The notes: generated from the letters alone by a model not told the origin. Counted from the stretch's first letter, positions 9,201 to 17,591 are shown. The stretch: 64,000 nt of DNA from Kitasatospora purpeofusca (GCF_000718025.1 NZ_JODS01000012.1:124001-188000); one strand, 5' to 3'. Numbers and translations: made by a program.

Positions 9201-9402
9201 TGGCCACCTGGGTCCGTGCGCTGGCCGGCGGCGCGCCGTCCCAGAGCACGTCCACCAGGGTGTCGGTGGCGACGATGCGGCCCGGGTCCAGCAGCAACAG
9301 GGCCAGGACGGTGCGCTGCCTGGCTCCGGCGATCGTCACCGGTCCGTGGCCGGCCGTGACCGCGAGCGGCCCGAGTATCCCGAAGCCGAGCGGATCGCCC
9401 AT
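6283..9402 (-). CDS. AfsR/SARP-family regulator with NB-ARC and TPR domains
   Basis: 1039 aa. The N-terminal OmpR-type winged helix (about 1-110) and BTAD domain (about 115-260) define a SARP activator. A linker leads to an NB-ARC/STAND ATPase with Walker A GVAGVGKTG (336-344) and Walker B-like MLIVLDNV. TPR-like repeats fill the C-terminal third to about residue 1010. This matches the large AfsR-type class, which is modulated by nucleotide and protein partners, rather than small pathway SARPs. The C-terminal tail is Pro/Ala/Thr-rich. The adjacent MacB-like exporter is the obvious candidate target. Confidence 0.92.
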   Translation of the reverse strand: MGDPLGFGILGPLAVTAGHGPVTIAGARQRTVLALLLLDPGRIVATDTLVDVLWDGAPPASARTQVAIVVAGLRKSLGRPGTGGGEGRESGDQAVIVTAHPGYRLRTDGHTVDSAVFTALVADAEAAVRAGRPEEAEHAYTEALALWRGRALAGVRGRPVEAEAARWDEVRLSVQEAATDVRLALGRHRELLPELAARVREHPLRERARQQLILAQYRSGRRAEAMAGFREARRRLIDELGVQPGPALRELNEAMLRDDPVLLPGPSAAREPETAPAAVGPPDRRALPSGVPVPSELPPEAAGFAGRTEELAALDSLLEPHPDDAGPVPAVGLVTGVAGVGKTGLAVRWAHRVRDRFPDGTLFADLRGYSDEHALTTTDDVLGRFLRALGVESDAVPSGSEDRVALYRSLLADRRMLIVLDNVRTFAQLRPLLPGSAGCTVLATSRDQLEELVTWPQAARVRLGLLPRPESVELLERIVGRARLQDAPEDVARLAELCDRLPLALRIAGARLASKPHWTVRHLVTRLADERRRLDELSRGESQVRASFALSYRYLPPDAARLCRLLGLLAVPDFAAWAGAALLDTGVAEAERLVEHLVDTQFLEAVGVDAAGQLRYRFHDLMRLYAGELARAEEPAAARDAARERFFLTFLGIADEARRREYGGPFAVIRGSTPGPDLDPALLDELLAVPLDWYEAERLSLVAAVDQSARTGLAGLSWELAAATGTLFTARNYVEDWRRCSETAREAARAAGDRRGEAAMERELGGVELRLSRLDASARHYGRALELFEAEGDDFGRAMVLNGLALVDRHRGGYELAEHRLRDALTVFRTVGDLSCEGFALQSLAQCALDLGRPEEAVALGQEAVRICESIGGTLRGVAQARYRLACAYLAVGRPETAAVEFTRALAIVRERSDLLGLAYTLLGLAEARHRAGAVDEAERTLEEALEVAGRTWSPIVEAKVRLYLGELHHQAGRSVPARAQLGAALDLFRGIDAPPWVERTRAALARAGEVCPDTAIARPGTTTGRPGPAAAQPGTAAV

Positions 9403-9498
9403 CCGTTCCTTCTCCCCCGTTCCTTCTCCCCCGTGTCCGACCTGTGGTTCGGCCGTGCGCCACCCCTGGCACCGGACCGGTCGGAACGATCACCTTAC

Positions 9499-10446
9499 TC
9501 AGGCCGGGCGGGGCGGGGCGTCCCGGTTCGCGGTGTGGGCGAGGAGGGCCGGGACGACGGTGTCCCAGGTGTGCTCGGGGAAGACCTCGTGGCCGGTGCC
9601 CGGCAGGGCGAGGAAGCGGGCGCCGGGGATCTCGGCGGCCAGGCCGCGCCCGTGCTCCGGCGGGAACAGCGGGTCCTCCTCGCCGTGCAGCACCAGGGTC
9701 GGCGCGGTGATCGTGCCGAGCCGCGCCCGCCACGGGGTACCGGCGTCGAGCAGGTAGGGGTTGGTGGACTGGGCCGCGAGGTCACGCGCGTGGTCGACGA
9801 TCCGGGCGGCCAGCCGCCGCACCCCGTCCTCGTCGAACGGGCGTGAGACGGCGGCGAACGGGCGCTCGCCCTCGACGATCGACTCGACGGCGGCCTCCCG
9901 GGCGGCCGCGGCGTCCCGCTCCGCCTTCGCGCCCTGAGCGTCCTGCTCGACCTGTTCGACCTGAGCGTCCTGTTCGACCTGGGCGAAGAAGGCGGCGAGC
10001 CGGTCCGACACGGGCGGCAGGTCCGGCTGCTCCTGCCCGGGGATGCCGGGCGTACCGGAGGCGAGGGTGAGGGTGGCCACCCGGTCGGGGTGACCGAGTG
10101 CCAGGAGCTGGCCGACCGCGGCGCCCTGGGACATGCCGAGCACATGGGCGCGCCCCAGGCCGAGCGCGTCGATCACGGCCGCGGCGTCCTCGGCCAGGTC
10201 GGGCAGCGCGTACGGCGGCGCACCGACCGGGAAGGTCGTCGAGGCACCCGCGTCCCGGGCGTCGTAGCGCACGACGCACCGGCCGCCCGCGACCAGCCGG
10301 CGGACGAAGCCGTCGGGCCAGTTGAGCCGGCAGTGTCCCGCGCCGTGGATCAGCAGGATCGCGGGATCCGCAGGATCGCCGTGCACTTCGGCCGCCAGCT
10401 CCGCACCGTCGACCTCGACCTCGGCCGTACGCCGGTTGTCCACCAT
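9499..10446 (-). CDS. Alpha/beta-fold hydrolase
   Basis: 315 aa. The start at 10446 (MVDNRRTAEVEVDGAELA) has GGGAG upstream; the frame open beyond it has no family match. It shows oxyanion-loop LLIHGAGHCR, nucleophile elbow LGMSQGAAVG, acid region VLHGEEDPLFPP and His region PGTGHEVFP. The cap region carries an unusual VEQDAQ repeat that looks like a small tandem expansion. Resembles aclacinomycin-methylesterase-like or haloalkane-type hydrolases; the substrate is unknown. Divergent from the DUF5996 gene, sharing a 158-nt intergenic region. Confidence 0.88.
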   Translation of the reverse strand: MVDNRRTAEVEVDGAELAAEVHGDPADPAILLIHGAGHCRLNWPDGFVRRLVAGGRCVVRYDARDAGASTTFPVGAPPYALPDLAEDAAAVIDALGLGRAHVLGMSQGAAVGQLLALGHPDRVATLTLASGTPGIPGQEQPDLPPVSDRLAAFFAQVEQDAQVEQVEQDAQGAKAERDAAAAREAAVESIVEGERPFAAVSRPFDEDGVRRLAARIVDHARDLAAQSTNPYLLDAGTPWRARLGTITAPTLVLHGEEDPLFPPEHGRGLAAEIPGARFLALPGTGHEVFPEHTWDTVVPALLAHTANRDAPPRPA

Positions 10447-10604
10447 CGGAATCCGCTCCCGCCGGGCTGTCGTCACGTGTGAGCACGACTGTACGGAGGC
10501 CCTACGACAAACCCGGTCCGGCGGGCCCGACCGGGCCGCCCGTCTGCGTATCCGGGCCGGCGTGGTCATCATGGAAGGGCGGTCGACGGGCAGGAGGACA
10601 CCCG

Positions 10605-11552
10605 ATGGAGCTCTTTCCACCGATGCCGCTCGACGAGTGGCGGGAGACGAAGGAGACGCTGCACCGCTTCGCCCAGGTGGTCGGCAAGATCCGGCTCGCG
10701 GCGAGCGTGCGGCGCAACCACTGGTGGAACGTACCCTTCCACCTCACCGGGCGCGGGCTCACCACCCGGCCGATGGGACTGGTGGACGGCAACCCGGTCT
10801 TCACCGTCGACCTCGACCTGGTCGACCACCGGCTGGTCGTCACCGTGGCGGACGGCAGGACGGCGTCCTTCCCGTTGCCCGGCCACTCCGTCGCCTCGTT
10901 CCACCGGCAGACCCTGGAGACGCTGGCCGCACTGGGCATCCGGGTGGACATGCCGTTCCCCCGGCCCTACCGGCTGCCCGACGCCGACCGGCCGTTCGCC
11001 GAGGACACCGAGCACGCGACGTACGACCCGGTCCTGGCGAACCGCGCCTGGCAGGTGCTCGGCCAGGTCGCGCTGGTGCTGGAGGAGTTCTCGGCGCGCT
11101 TCTCGGGCAAGGCCAGCCCGGTCCACTTCTTCTGGCACTCCTTCGACCTGGCGCACACCCGCTTCTCCGGACGCCCCCTCGACAGGCCGACCGCGGCGGA
11201 CCCGGTGACCCGCGAGGCGTACTCCCGGGAACTGATCAGCTTCGGCTTCTGGTTCGGCGACGCCGACCTGGGCGAACCGGCCTTCTACTCCTACACGGCC
11301 CCCGAACCGGAGCAACTGGCCGGGGACCCGCTGGTACCCGCCGCCGCCCGGTGGGTGGAGGCCAACGGCAGCCACCTGGCCGTCCTGGGCTACGCCGAGG
11401 CCCGGGCGGAGGCCGACCCGAGGGCGGCCGTCCTCGCCTTCTACGAGGCCGCGTACCGGGCCGGTGCCGTCCGGGCCGGCTGGGACGTCGACCGGCTGGC
11501 CTGCCCGGGCGGGATCACGGACCCCGGACTTTCCGCTCCGCCGCCGCCCTGA
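10605..11552 (+). CDS. DUF5996 family protein
   Basis: 315 aa from an ATG with AGGAGG 7 nt upstream; the frame is open further back but without family signal. The hallmark segment is ASVRRNHWWNVPFHLTGRGL, followed by a conserved PVHFFWHSFDLAHTRFSGR region and YSRELISFGFWFGD, which I recognise from uncharacterised actinobacterial DUF5996 proteins. No catalytic motif of a known enzyme is evident, though the conserved His/Asp residues could bind metal. No signal peptide or membrane segment. Function unknown. Confidence 0.85.
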   Translation: MELFPPMPLDEWRETKETLHRFAQVVGKIRLAASVRRNHWWNVPFHLTGRGLTTRPMGLVDGNPVFTVDLDLVDHRLVVTVADGRTASFPLPGHSVASFHRQTLETLAALGIRVDMPFPRPYRLPDADRPFAEDTEHATYDPVLANRAWQVLGQVALVLEEFSARFSGKASPVHFFWHSFDLAHTRFSGRPLDRPTAADPVTREAYSRELISFGFWFGDADLGEPAFYSYTAPEPEQLAGDPLVPAAARWVEANGSHLAVLGYAEARAEADPRAAVLAFYEAAYRAGAVRAGWDVDRLACPGGITDPGLSAPPPP

Positions 11553-11554
11553 GC

Positions 11555-11592
11555 CGGGCGGGGCAGGGCGGGGCAGGGCGGGGCGGGGCAGG
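11555..11592 (+). repeat. G-rich tandem tract (possible G-quadruplex)
   Basis: Repeated GGGCGGGGCA-type units lie immediately after the DUF5996 stop and just before the convergent zinc-finger gene ends. At least four runs of three or more G are spaced by 1-2 nt, enough to fold as a G-quadruplex. It may act as a transcript end. Confidence 0.4.
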
Positions 11593-11598
11593 TGCCGG

Positions 11599-11961
11599 TC
11601 AGTGCAGGTGCGACTGCCAGTCGGCCGGGACCTTGCCCGCCGGGCCGGGGGTCGGCTGCGCGAGCGGGTGCGCCGCCGGGGCCGCCAGTTCCGGCCCCTC
11701 GTAGTACTGCTCGGTCTCGATGTTCCAGAACCACTGCTCCCCCGGCTCGAAGCTGGCCAGGAACGGGTGGCCAGCCTGCCGGGCGTGCCTGGTGCCGTGC
11801 TGCGAGGGCGAGGAGTCGCAGCAGCCGATGTGCCCGCACGCGGCGCAGCGCCGCAGGTGGAACCACCACCCCGGCCCGTCGCCCGCCAGGCACTCCACGC
11901 AGCCGTCCCCGCTCGGCGGCACGGACGGGTCGATCCCCTGGTCCTGCTGGTCGTCGTCCAT
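11599..11961 (-). CDS. UBP-type zinc finger domain protein
   Basis: 120 aa from an ATG at 11961 with GGGAGG upstream. A zf-UBP domain fills most of it: C-x2-C (CVEC), WWFHLRRCAACGHIGCCDSS, then HGTRHARQAGHPFLASFEPG, supplying the Cys/His zinc ligands. In eukaryotes this fold binds ubiquitin C-termini; the stand-alone streptomycete proteins have no defined partner. The C-terminal 35 residues are Pro/Ala-rich. Divergent from NAD kinase. Confidence 0.88.
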   Translation of the reverse strand: MDDDQQDQGIDPSVPPSGDGCVECLAGDGPGWWFHLRRCAACGHIGCCDSSPSQHGTRHARQAGHPFLASFEPGEQWFWNIETEQYYEGPELAAPAAHPLAQPTPGPAGKVPADWQSHLH

Positions 11962-12135
11962 CGGACATACCTCCCGGTCGGGTCCGAAGCCGTCGGACGT
12001 CTTCGTCCGACAACCACGATCCGACTCCGACGGAGGTTCCGCGACCGGCGGCGCCCGGGCTTGAAGCACCCGCGCGGCTGTGCGTGACTGGAGGGGAGCA
12101 GCAGCACTCCCCCGGCCGACATCGAGGTGACCCGG

Positions 12136-12996
12136 ATGGGATTCATCGGCACGGTGGGCCTGGTCCTCCATCCCGAGCGCACCAGCGCACCCACCGTGGA
12201 CACCGTGGTCCGCTGGAGCCGGGCCCGGGGCACCAAGGTCCTCGGGCTGGCGGCGGAGGTGTCCCGGATCGGCTGCGAGGCCATCCCGGTGGGCGCCGAG
12301 GAGATGACCACGAGCGCCGATCTGCTGATCAGCCTGGGCGGGGACGGCACCATGCTGCGCACCATGCGGCTCGCGGCCGGCGGCCACGCGCCGGTCCTCG
12401 GTGTCAACGTCGGGCGGCTGGGCTTCCTCGCCGAGGTCGACATCCCGGAACTCCCCGCCGCGCTGGACGCCATCGACGCCCACCGGTTCACCGTCGAGGT
12501 GCGCTCCGGGGTGCACGCGCGCTTCGGGGCCGACGAGGAGACGGCGCTCAACGACATCGTGCTGCTGCGCAGCCCGGGGCACCGGTCCGCGGCGGTCGCG
12601 GTGCGGGTCCAGGGCCAGCCCTTCGTGGCCTACACCGCCGACGCGATCGTCACCGCCACGCCGACCGGCTCCACCGCGTACAGCTTCTCGGCGGGCGGCC
12701 CGATCGTGTCCCCCAACGCGGAGGGGCTGCTGATCACCCCGGTGGCACCGCACGCCGCGTTCAACCGCTCGGTCTTCCTCTCCAGCGGTGAGCGGCTCGA
12801 CCTGGAGGTGCTGTCGCACAGCGGGGACCTCGCCGTCGAGGCGGACGGCCGCCTGGTCGGCCATGTCTCGCCGGGCGACGTGGTCGAGGTGACCATGCTG
12901 CCCGCCGCCGCCCGCGTCGTCCGGCTCGGCCGCACCACCTTCTACCAGCGGGCGCAGCGCAAGCTCCGTCTCACCGGCTCGGCGGAACCCGGCTGA
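12136..12996 (+). CDS. nadK: NAD kinase
   Basis: 286 aa. It phosphorylates NAD to NADP using ATP or polyphosphate. The NAD-kinase GGDGT motif is at about 68-72, followed by GVNVGRLGFLAEV, the ALNDIVLLRS region and TPTGSTAYSFSAGGP, all diagnostic. I chose the ATG at 12136 because GAGGTGA lies 5 nt upstream; a GTG at 12127 overlaps that SD. Many streptomycetes encode two paralogues. This one sits apart from the recN/tlyA context usual for the housekeeping copy, so it is probably the secondary one. Confidence 0.92.
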   Translation: MGFIGTVGLVLHPERTSAPTVDTVVRWSRARGTKVLGLAAEVSRIGCEAIPVGAEEMTTSADLLISLGGDGTMLRTMRLAAGGHAPVLGVNVGRLGFLAEVDIPELPAALDAIDAHRFTVEVRSGVHARFGADEETALNDIVLLRSPGHRSAAVAVRVQGQPFVAYTADAIVTATPTGSTAYSFSAGGPIVSPNAEGLLITPVAPHAAFNRSVFLSSGERLDLEVLSHSGDLAVEADGRLVGHVSPGDVVEVTMLPAAARVVRLGRTTFYQRAQRKLRLTGSAEPG

Positions 12997-13014
12997 CCCG
13001 GCTGACCCGGCTGA
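12988..13014 (+). repeat. 9-bp tandem repeat carrying the nadK stop codon
   Basis: The unit CCCGGCTGA is present three times in a row. The first TGA is the nadK stop, so each unit repeats the in-frame stop. Followed by further short C/G-rich repeats to about 13070. Confidence 0.7.
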
Positions 13015-13080
13015 CCCGGGCCGCGACCCCGACCGACCCCGACCGACCCCGGCGACGCCCCGACGCCCCGGCGCCCTAAG

Positions 13081-13617
13081 GTGGTGACCGTGGAACGTGT
13101 GCTGGTCGCCGGGATCTCGGGGGCGGGGAAGACGACGACGGCGGCCCGGCTGGCCGTGCTGCTGGACCTGCCCCGCTACGAGCTGGACGCGCTGCACCAC
13201 GGGCCGGGCTGGGTCCCGCGCGCCGAGTTCCGGTCGGACGTCGAGGCCTTCGCGGCGACCGGGCGCTGGGTCGTCGAGGACCAGTACACCGGCAAGCTGG
13301 GGGACCTGCTGCCGGCCCGCGCCGACACCTATGTCTGGCTCGACCTGCCCCGACGCACCGTCATGCAGCGGGTCCTGCGCCGCTCGGTGGCTCGCGCGCT
13401 CACCCGCCGCGAGCTGTGGAACGGCAACCGCGAGAGCTTCCGCAACTGGCTGGACCCGGAGCACCCGATCCGCTGGGCCTGGGCCCGTCACTCCGCGTAC
13501 CGCCGGCGGACGCTGGACCGGCTCGCCGCCCACCCCGGCCTGACGGTGGTCCACCTGACCTCCGCGCGGGCCGCCCGCGCGTGGCTCCGGACGGCAGGCC
13601 GCCCGGACGCGGCCTGA
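13081..13617 (+). CDS. P-loop kinase (adenylate-kinase-like, topology-modulation type)
   Basis: 178 aa. P-loop GISGAGKTT (11-19) is followed by LDLPRYELDALHHGPGW and a WVVEDQYTGKL segment typical of the FlaR/DNA-topology-modulation-like adenylate kinase family. The RRTVMQRVLRRSVARALTR region resembles the basic lid. It probably phosphorylates a nucleotide or small molecule; the substrate is unknown. Three GTG codons within the first ten positions make the exact start uncertain; 13081 gives the longest form. Confidence 0.82.
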   Translation: MVTVERVLVAGISGAGKTTTAARLAVLLDLPRYELDALHHGPGWVPRAEFRSDVEAFAATGRWVVEDQYTGKLGDLLPARADTYVWLDLPRRTVMQRVLRRSVARALTRRELWNGNRESFRNWLDPEHPIRWAWARHSAYRRRTLDRLAAHPGLTVVHLTSARAARAWLRTAGRPDAA

Positions 13618-13656
13618 CGCCGGCCCGACGCGGGCCCGACGCACGGTTTCCGGCCG

Positions 13657-14625
13657 TCAGCCGGGGGGCGCTGTGAAGCGGTACCCGGAGTCGATCAGCA
13701 TCGGCAGGAAGGTCTTGAGCGCCGCGACCGTCTGCGAGCGGTCGCCGCCGCCGTCGTGGGTGAGGACGATCGCGCCCGGCCGCAGTTCCTTCTCCAGCCG
13801 CTTGGTGATCACGTCCGTACCCGGCGTCGCCCAGTCCTGGGGGTCCACGGACCAGGCCATCGGCCGCATCCCCAGCTCGGCGCCGACCTTCAGCACCGTC
13901 GGCGACCAGCCGCCGCCCGGGGCGCGGAACCAGGTCGGTGCCCTGCCGGTGAGCCGCCCGAGCAGCTCGGAGGTGCGTCCGAGCTCGTCGCGCACCTTCG
14001 CGGCGGAGAGGCCGCTCAGGTCGGGGTGGCTCCAGGAGTGGTTGGCGATGTGGTGGCCGCGCGCGGCGACCTCCCGGACCAGGTCGGGGTAGGCGTCCGC
14101 GTTCTCGCCGATGAGGAAGAAGGAGGCCCGGATCCCGTACTGGTCGAGCAGCGCCAGGACGGACGGCGTGTACCGCGGATCGGGTCCGTCGTCGACGGTG
14201 ATGGCGACGACCTTCCGTGCGGCGTCGAGCTCGTACACCGGCCGGCTCTCGGCCGCGGTGACCACCCGGGGCGAGGGCGAGGGCGCGGCCGCTGACGCAG
14301 GCGCCGACGCGGGCGCCGACGCGGGCGCTGACGCAGACGCCGACGCGGGCGGGCTGCTGGGCGCGGAAGTGCCCGCGGCGGGTACGGCGCTGCTGGGCGC
14401 GGGCGCCGGGGCCGGTGACTCGGTCGGGGAGGAGGACGGGGTTGGGGTTGGGGAGGGGGCTGGGGACGGGGCTTCGGCAAGGGAGGCGTCCAGCGCACCG
14501 GCGGCCGCTTCCTCGCCGCGGAGCGGTCCCCGGAAGTTCCCGTGGCACCCGGCCACCCCGAGGAGCGACAACCCGGCCCCGAGCATGAGCATGCGTCGCG
14601 AGACAATCTGACGATCAGATGGCAT
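13657..14625 (-). CDS. Polysaccharide deacetylase lipoprotein (NodB domain)
   Basis: 322 aa from ATG 14625, which has GGGGAGG upstream. The N-terminus is a Tat-like lipoprotein signal (SRRMLML, then lipobox GVAGC with Cys27). An Ala/Pro/Ser linker of repeated Ala-Ser-Ala-Pro (about 60-130) tethers a C-terminal NodB domain: AITVDDGPDPRYTPSVLALL with the catalytic/metal Asp pair, NHSWSHPDL with metal His, FRAPGGGWSP, and VLTHDGGGD. It is expected to remove N-acetyl groups from peptidoglycan or another surface polymer outside the membrane. The long linker suggests it spans the wall. Confidence 0.9.
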   Translation of the reverse strand: MPSDRQIVSRRMLMLGAGLSLLGVAGCHGNFRGPLRGEEAAAGALDASLAEAPSPAPSPTPTPSSSPTESPAPAPAPSSAVPAAGTSAPSSPPASASASAPASAPASAPASAAAPSPSPRVVTAAESRPVYELDAARKVVAITVDDGPDPRYTPSVLALLDQYGIRASFFLIGENADAYPDLVREVAARGHHIANHSWSHPDLSGLSAAKVRDELGRTSELLGRLTGRAPTWFRAPGGGWSPTVLKVGAELGMRPMAWSVDPQDWATPGTDVITKRLEKELRPGAIVLTHDGGGDRSQTVAALKTFLPMLIDSGYRFTAPPG

Positions 14626-14793
14626 GACGGATGCCTCCCCGCTCCCCCGGGGCCCTGCTCCGACGACCACCACTACGGGTGCACGAGACCGCTCCGGCAG
14701 CCCAATCCCCGTAGTGACCGGGGGTGTCGCGGCCGACTGCATCCGGCCGCGACACCAAGCCCGCCGCCGCCCGCGGCGCACGGGCGGCGCGGC

Positions 14794-16599
14794 TCAGCCG
14801 AGCGGCAGCTCCAGGACGGCCTCGCCCTGGGCCGGGGTGGTGATGGTGGTGGTGCTGTCCGGCACGCCCGTGAAGGCGTAGAGCTTGTCGCGGCTGTTCA
14901 CGACCAGGGCGAGACGGTGGCCGTCGGGCAGGTCGTAGGCGGCCGGCTGGAGCTTCCAGTCGAGGGTCCGCTCGGTACCGGCACTCAGGTCCGTGGCGGT
15001 GAAGGGCTCGTGGGTGATGATCCGGGCGGTGCCGTCCGGGGCCACGTCGAAGAGGTAGGCGACCAGGGTCACAGCGTCGGCCGCCTCCGCCCGGACCGCG
15101 AGCCTGACCCCGGCGGAGCCGCGGATCCGGCGGCCTCCCGCCAGTGCCTCGGTGGACCACAGCAGCAGCCGGTCCCGCTCGAAGGCCGCCGGCCGGTACT
15201 CCTTCGGGTTGCCGAACCACTCCTTCTGGCCGGTGGCCATGATCTCGTCCATCGCGGTGGCGCTGGTCTCGTGGCCCGCGGTGAAGGACCGGCTCCAGCC
15301 CGTCGAGGGCTTGTCGGACAGGGTGCCATCGCCGTTGCCGCCGTTACCGCCGAGGTACCAGGCCTCGCTGCTGACCTTGGCGTCCTCCCAGGAATCGAGC
15401 GGCTCGCGCCGGGCCGGGGCGGTGATCAGCCGGCCGCCGCCGACGACCGGCGCGGTCTTGTAGGTGAACATGACCTGGCTGTTGACCACGGGCCAGTCCG
15501 GCACCTCGTTGGCCGCGCCGAGCAGGTGGTGGTCCAGCCAGGCGTACGCCTCCCGGATCGGCGTCAGCAGGCCGGGGAAGGGCAGTCCGCTCGGCACGCC
15601 GCTGATGCCGGTGCCCTCCGGGGCCCCGTGGTCGCCGATCCACAGGTTCAGGTGCTTCGGGACGGTGAGCTTCTCGAAGGTGTCGATCGCCTCTCCGACC
15701 GGGAACAGGCCCTCGTGCCAGGTGTTCGAGTAGTAGGTCGGGATCTCACGCTGGTTGGTGATGCCGACGTACTTCTCCGGGGACCGCTCGGTGCCCCACT
15801 CCACCACGCGGTCCATGTGCTCCCCGTCCCGGAAGTACTGGAGGATCTGCCGCGTCGGCTCGTCGAACTTGTCCGCCTCCTCGCCGCCGGTGAACCCGAC
15901 CAGCAGCCGCACGGCCTCCTCGTGCCGGGTGCCGTGGTCGTAGAGGCTGGTGGCGAGGTTCCCCCAGGTGCTCAGCGCGGCCACGGCGGCGACCCGGTCG
16001 TCCTCGTCGTGCGCGGCGACCAACTGGCTGATCCCGGAGCCGTAGGACAGGCCCAGGAAGCCGACCTTGTTCGGGTCGAAGTGCTCCTGCGCGTAGTCGA
16101 TCACGAGCGAGCCGTCCGCCCAGTCCTTCGGACCGGCGACGTCGACGAACCCCTCGGAGGTGGACACCAGGCCCGGTGTGCCGATGCCCCGCGGGGTGTA
16201 GGCCAGCACGTGGTAGCCGCGCGCCGCCAGCGAGAGGTACCCGTAGACGAAGGGCAGCCAGCCGTAGGGGTTCCAGCCGGCGGGCACGATCACCACCGGA
16301 CGCTGCTCGGAACCGCTCTGCTTGATCGAGAACGCCGAGAGCGCGAAACCGTCCGCCGTGGTGATGCGGGGAAGGGCGACCTGGGCACGCTGCCGCACTC
16401 CCGCCGCCAGCTCCCGCAGTTCCTCGGGGAGTGCGGCGTCCGTCCCGGGACCCTGGACGGCTGCGAGCAGCGCCCTGGCGACGGCGAGCACCGAGGGGTT
16501 GATGTCCAGGCTCGCACCGCGCCAGATGCCCTGGGTGGCGATGTCGGTGAGTGTCGCGTCGGTGATCGACGGGGTCGGCTCTCCACCAGCGGTAGTCAT
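14794..16599 (-). CDS. CocE/NonD-type alpha/beta hydrolase (X-Pro dipeptidyl-peptidase-like)
   Basis: 601 aa from ATG 16599. The alpha/beta hydrolase core shows VVIVPAGWNPYG, GYHVLAYTPRGIGTP, and the nucleophile elbow FLGLSYGSGISQ. The acid and His regions follow (NLWIGDHGAPEG). The C-terminal 200 residues form the jelly-roll domain of the X-Pro dipeptidyl-peptidase family (VTLVAYLFDVAPDG, then YDLPDGHRLALVVNSRD). There is no signal peptide, so it is likely cytoplasmic. Likely an acyl- or peptidyl-ester hydrolase; specificity is not readable. Confidence 0.88.
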   Translation of the reverse strand: MTTAGGEPTPSITDATLTDIATQGIWRGASLDINPSVLAVARALLAAVQGPGTDAALPEELRELAAGVRQRAQVALPRITTADGFALSAFSIKQSGSEQRPVVIVPAGWNPYGWLPFVYGYLSLAARGYHVLAYTPRGIGTPGLVSTSEGFVDVAGPKDWADGSLVIDYAQEHFDPNKVGFLGLSYGSGISQLVAAHDEDDRVAAVAALSTWGNLATSLYDHGTRHEEAVRLLVGFTGGEEADKFDEPTRQILQYFRDGEHMDRVVEWGTERSPEKYVGITNQREIPTYYSNTWHEGLFPVGEAIDTFEKLTVPKHLNLWIGDHGAPEGTGISGVPSGLPFPGLLTPIREAYAWLDHHLLGAANEVPDWPVVNSQVMFTYKTAPVVGGGRLITAPARREPLDSWEDAKVSSEAWYLGGNGGNGDGTLSDKPSTGWSRSFTAGHETSATAMDEIMATGQKEWFGNPKEYRPAAFERDRLLLWSTEALAGGRRIRGSAGVRLAVRAEAADAVTLVAYLFDVAPDGTARIITHEPFTATDLSAGTERTLDWKLQPAAYDLPDGHRLALVVNSRDKLYAFTGVPDSTTTITTPAQGEAVLELPLG

Positions 16600-16739
16600 A
16601 CGAAGCGCCCTTCTCTGATCGACAGGGTGCCCGCGGCGGGCACCGTTCGGCCGAATCATGTTCCGGCGGGGCGTGCACAAACGGACGACCGGCCGGCTCC
16701 ACCCGAAGGAGTGAATACGCGGGCCTCCGTCAACGGCGG
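16600..16739. other. Intergenic leader of the CocE-type hydrolase
   Basis: This stretch contains no coding signal I can support. It would hold the promoter of the minus-strand hydrolase; no clear -10/-35 pair was recognised. Confidence 0.4.
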
Positions 16740-16905
16740 CGGCCGGGCCGGGCGCAGAGACCGGTCATCGGCAGGATCGAGATCGAGACCCCGGCGAACA
16801 GGGCGCCGTGGTCCGCGCCCGTGGACTGCTGTTGGAAGTGGTTCAGCGGGCGGGCGGCAGCGATCCGCCAGAACGTCACCGCCGCCGACGACATTTCGGC
16901 TACCC
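16740..16905 (-). pseudogene. Remnant of a carbohydrate ABC transporter permease C-terminus
   Basis: Read on the minus strand, this stretch gives PLNHFQQQSTGADHGALFAG then VSISILPMTGL. That resembles the last cytoplasmic loop and final helix of MalG-type sugar permeases, where a FQ-Q-(S/T)TDWG-LFAG segment runs into VSISILPML. No start, EAA motif or other helices are present. It lies immediately downstream of the GntR regulator in the same direction, as a regulated transporter would. Confidence 0.4.
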
Positions 16906-16907
16906 GC

Positions 16908-17573
16908 TCAGTCCTTGTCGGCGACCTCGTGGCCCGCCTGGGCGCTGATGTGGGCCTTGGCCGCCTGCGCCGCCGCGTCCGGGTCGCGGCGGCGCAGGGC
17001 GGCCACGATCCCGTCGTGCTCGGCGATGACCTGCGCCCAGTTCTCCGGGTCGACCGGTGCCGAGATCCGGTGGCGACGGACGGTCAGCAGCAGCCGGTCC
17101 GTCAGTTCGGCCAGGACGCGGTAGCCGGCGGCCTCGGCGAGGATCCGGTGGAATTCGGAGTTGAGTTCCGGCAGGCGTTGGACCGAGCCGGTCCCCAGGC
17201 GCCCGCGCATCTGCTGCTGGACCGATTCCAGCCCGGCCAGCTGGGCGTCCGTGATGCGCTCGGCGGCCAGCCCGGCGACCAGGCCCTCGATCGCCTCGCG
17301 GGCCAGGTGGACGCCGCGCATCTCGGCGGCGTCCACCTCGGCGACGGTCACCCCGGAGTGCACCCGGGACACCACCAGCCCGTCCGCCTCCAGCCGCTTG
17401 ACGGCCTCGCGGACGGGGATCTTGCTCACGCCGAGGCTCCGGGCGAGCTCATCCATGTTGATACGCTCGCCCGGCTTGAGGTCCCCCTCGGCGATGGCAG
17501 CCCGGAGGCTGTCGTAGACGAGGTCGGCCTTGCTCTTCACCACGGGCAGCCGTGCCCAGTTCGCTCGTGCCAC
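16908..17573 (-). CDS. GntR-family regulator, FCD (FadR C-terminal) subfamily
   Basis: 221 aa from GTG 17573; an alternative GTG at 17543 is possible. The GntR winged helix (VYDSLRAAIAEGDLKPGERI, then LARSLGVSKIPVREAVKRLE and DGLVVSRVHSGVTVAEVD) covers residues about 15-80. The all-helical FCD effector domain follows, with metal-ligand-like residues in HRILAEAAGYRVL and AEHDGIVAALRRRD. FCD regulators usually sense sugar acids or carboxylates. Remnants of sugar permeases, gluconolactonase and a KDG-like kinase on both sides fit that role, but its targets appear decayed. Confidence 0.9.
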   Translation of the reverse strand: MARANWARLPVVKSKADLVYDSLRAAIAEGDLKPGERINMDELARSLGVSKIPVREAVKRLEADGLVVSRVHSGVTVAEVDAAEMRGVHLAREAIEGLVAGLAAERITDAQLAGLESVQQQMRGRLGTGSVQRLPELNSEFHRILAEAAGYRVLAELTDRLLLTVRRHRISAPVDPENWAQVIAEHDGIVAALRRRDPDAAAQAAKAHISAQAGHEVADKD

Positions 17574-17579
17574 CTTCTC

Positions 17580-17591
17580 ATCGTATGCGAT
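17580..17591. promoter_or_regulatory. Candidate GntR/FCD autoregulatory operator
   Basis: ATCGTATGCGAT is an inverted repeat (10 of 12 positions symmetric) directly upstream of the regulator start. It resembles the short palindromes bound by FCD-type GntR proteins. Inference from position and symmetry only. Confidence 0.35.
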
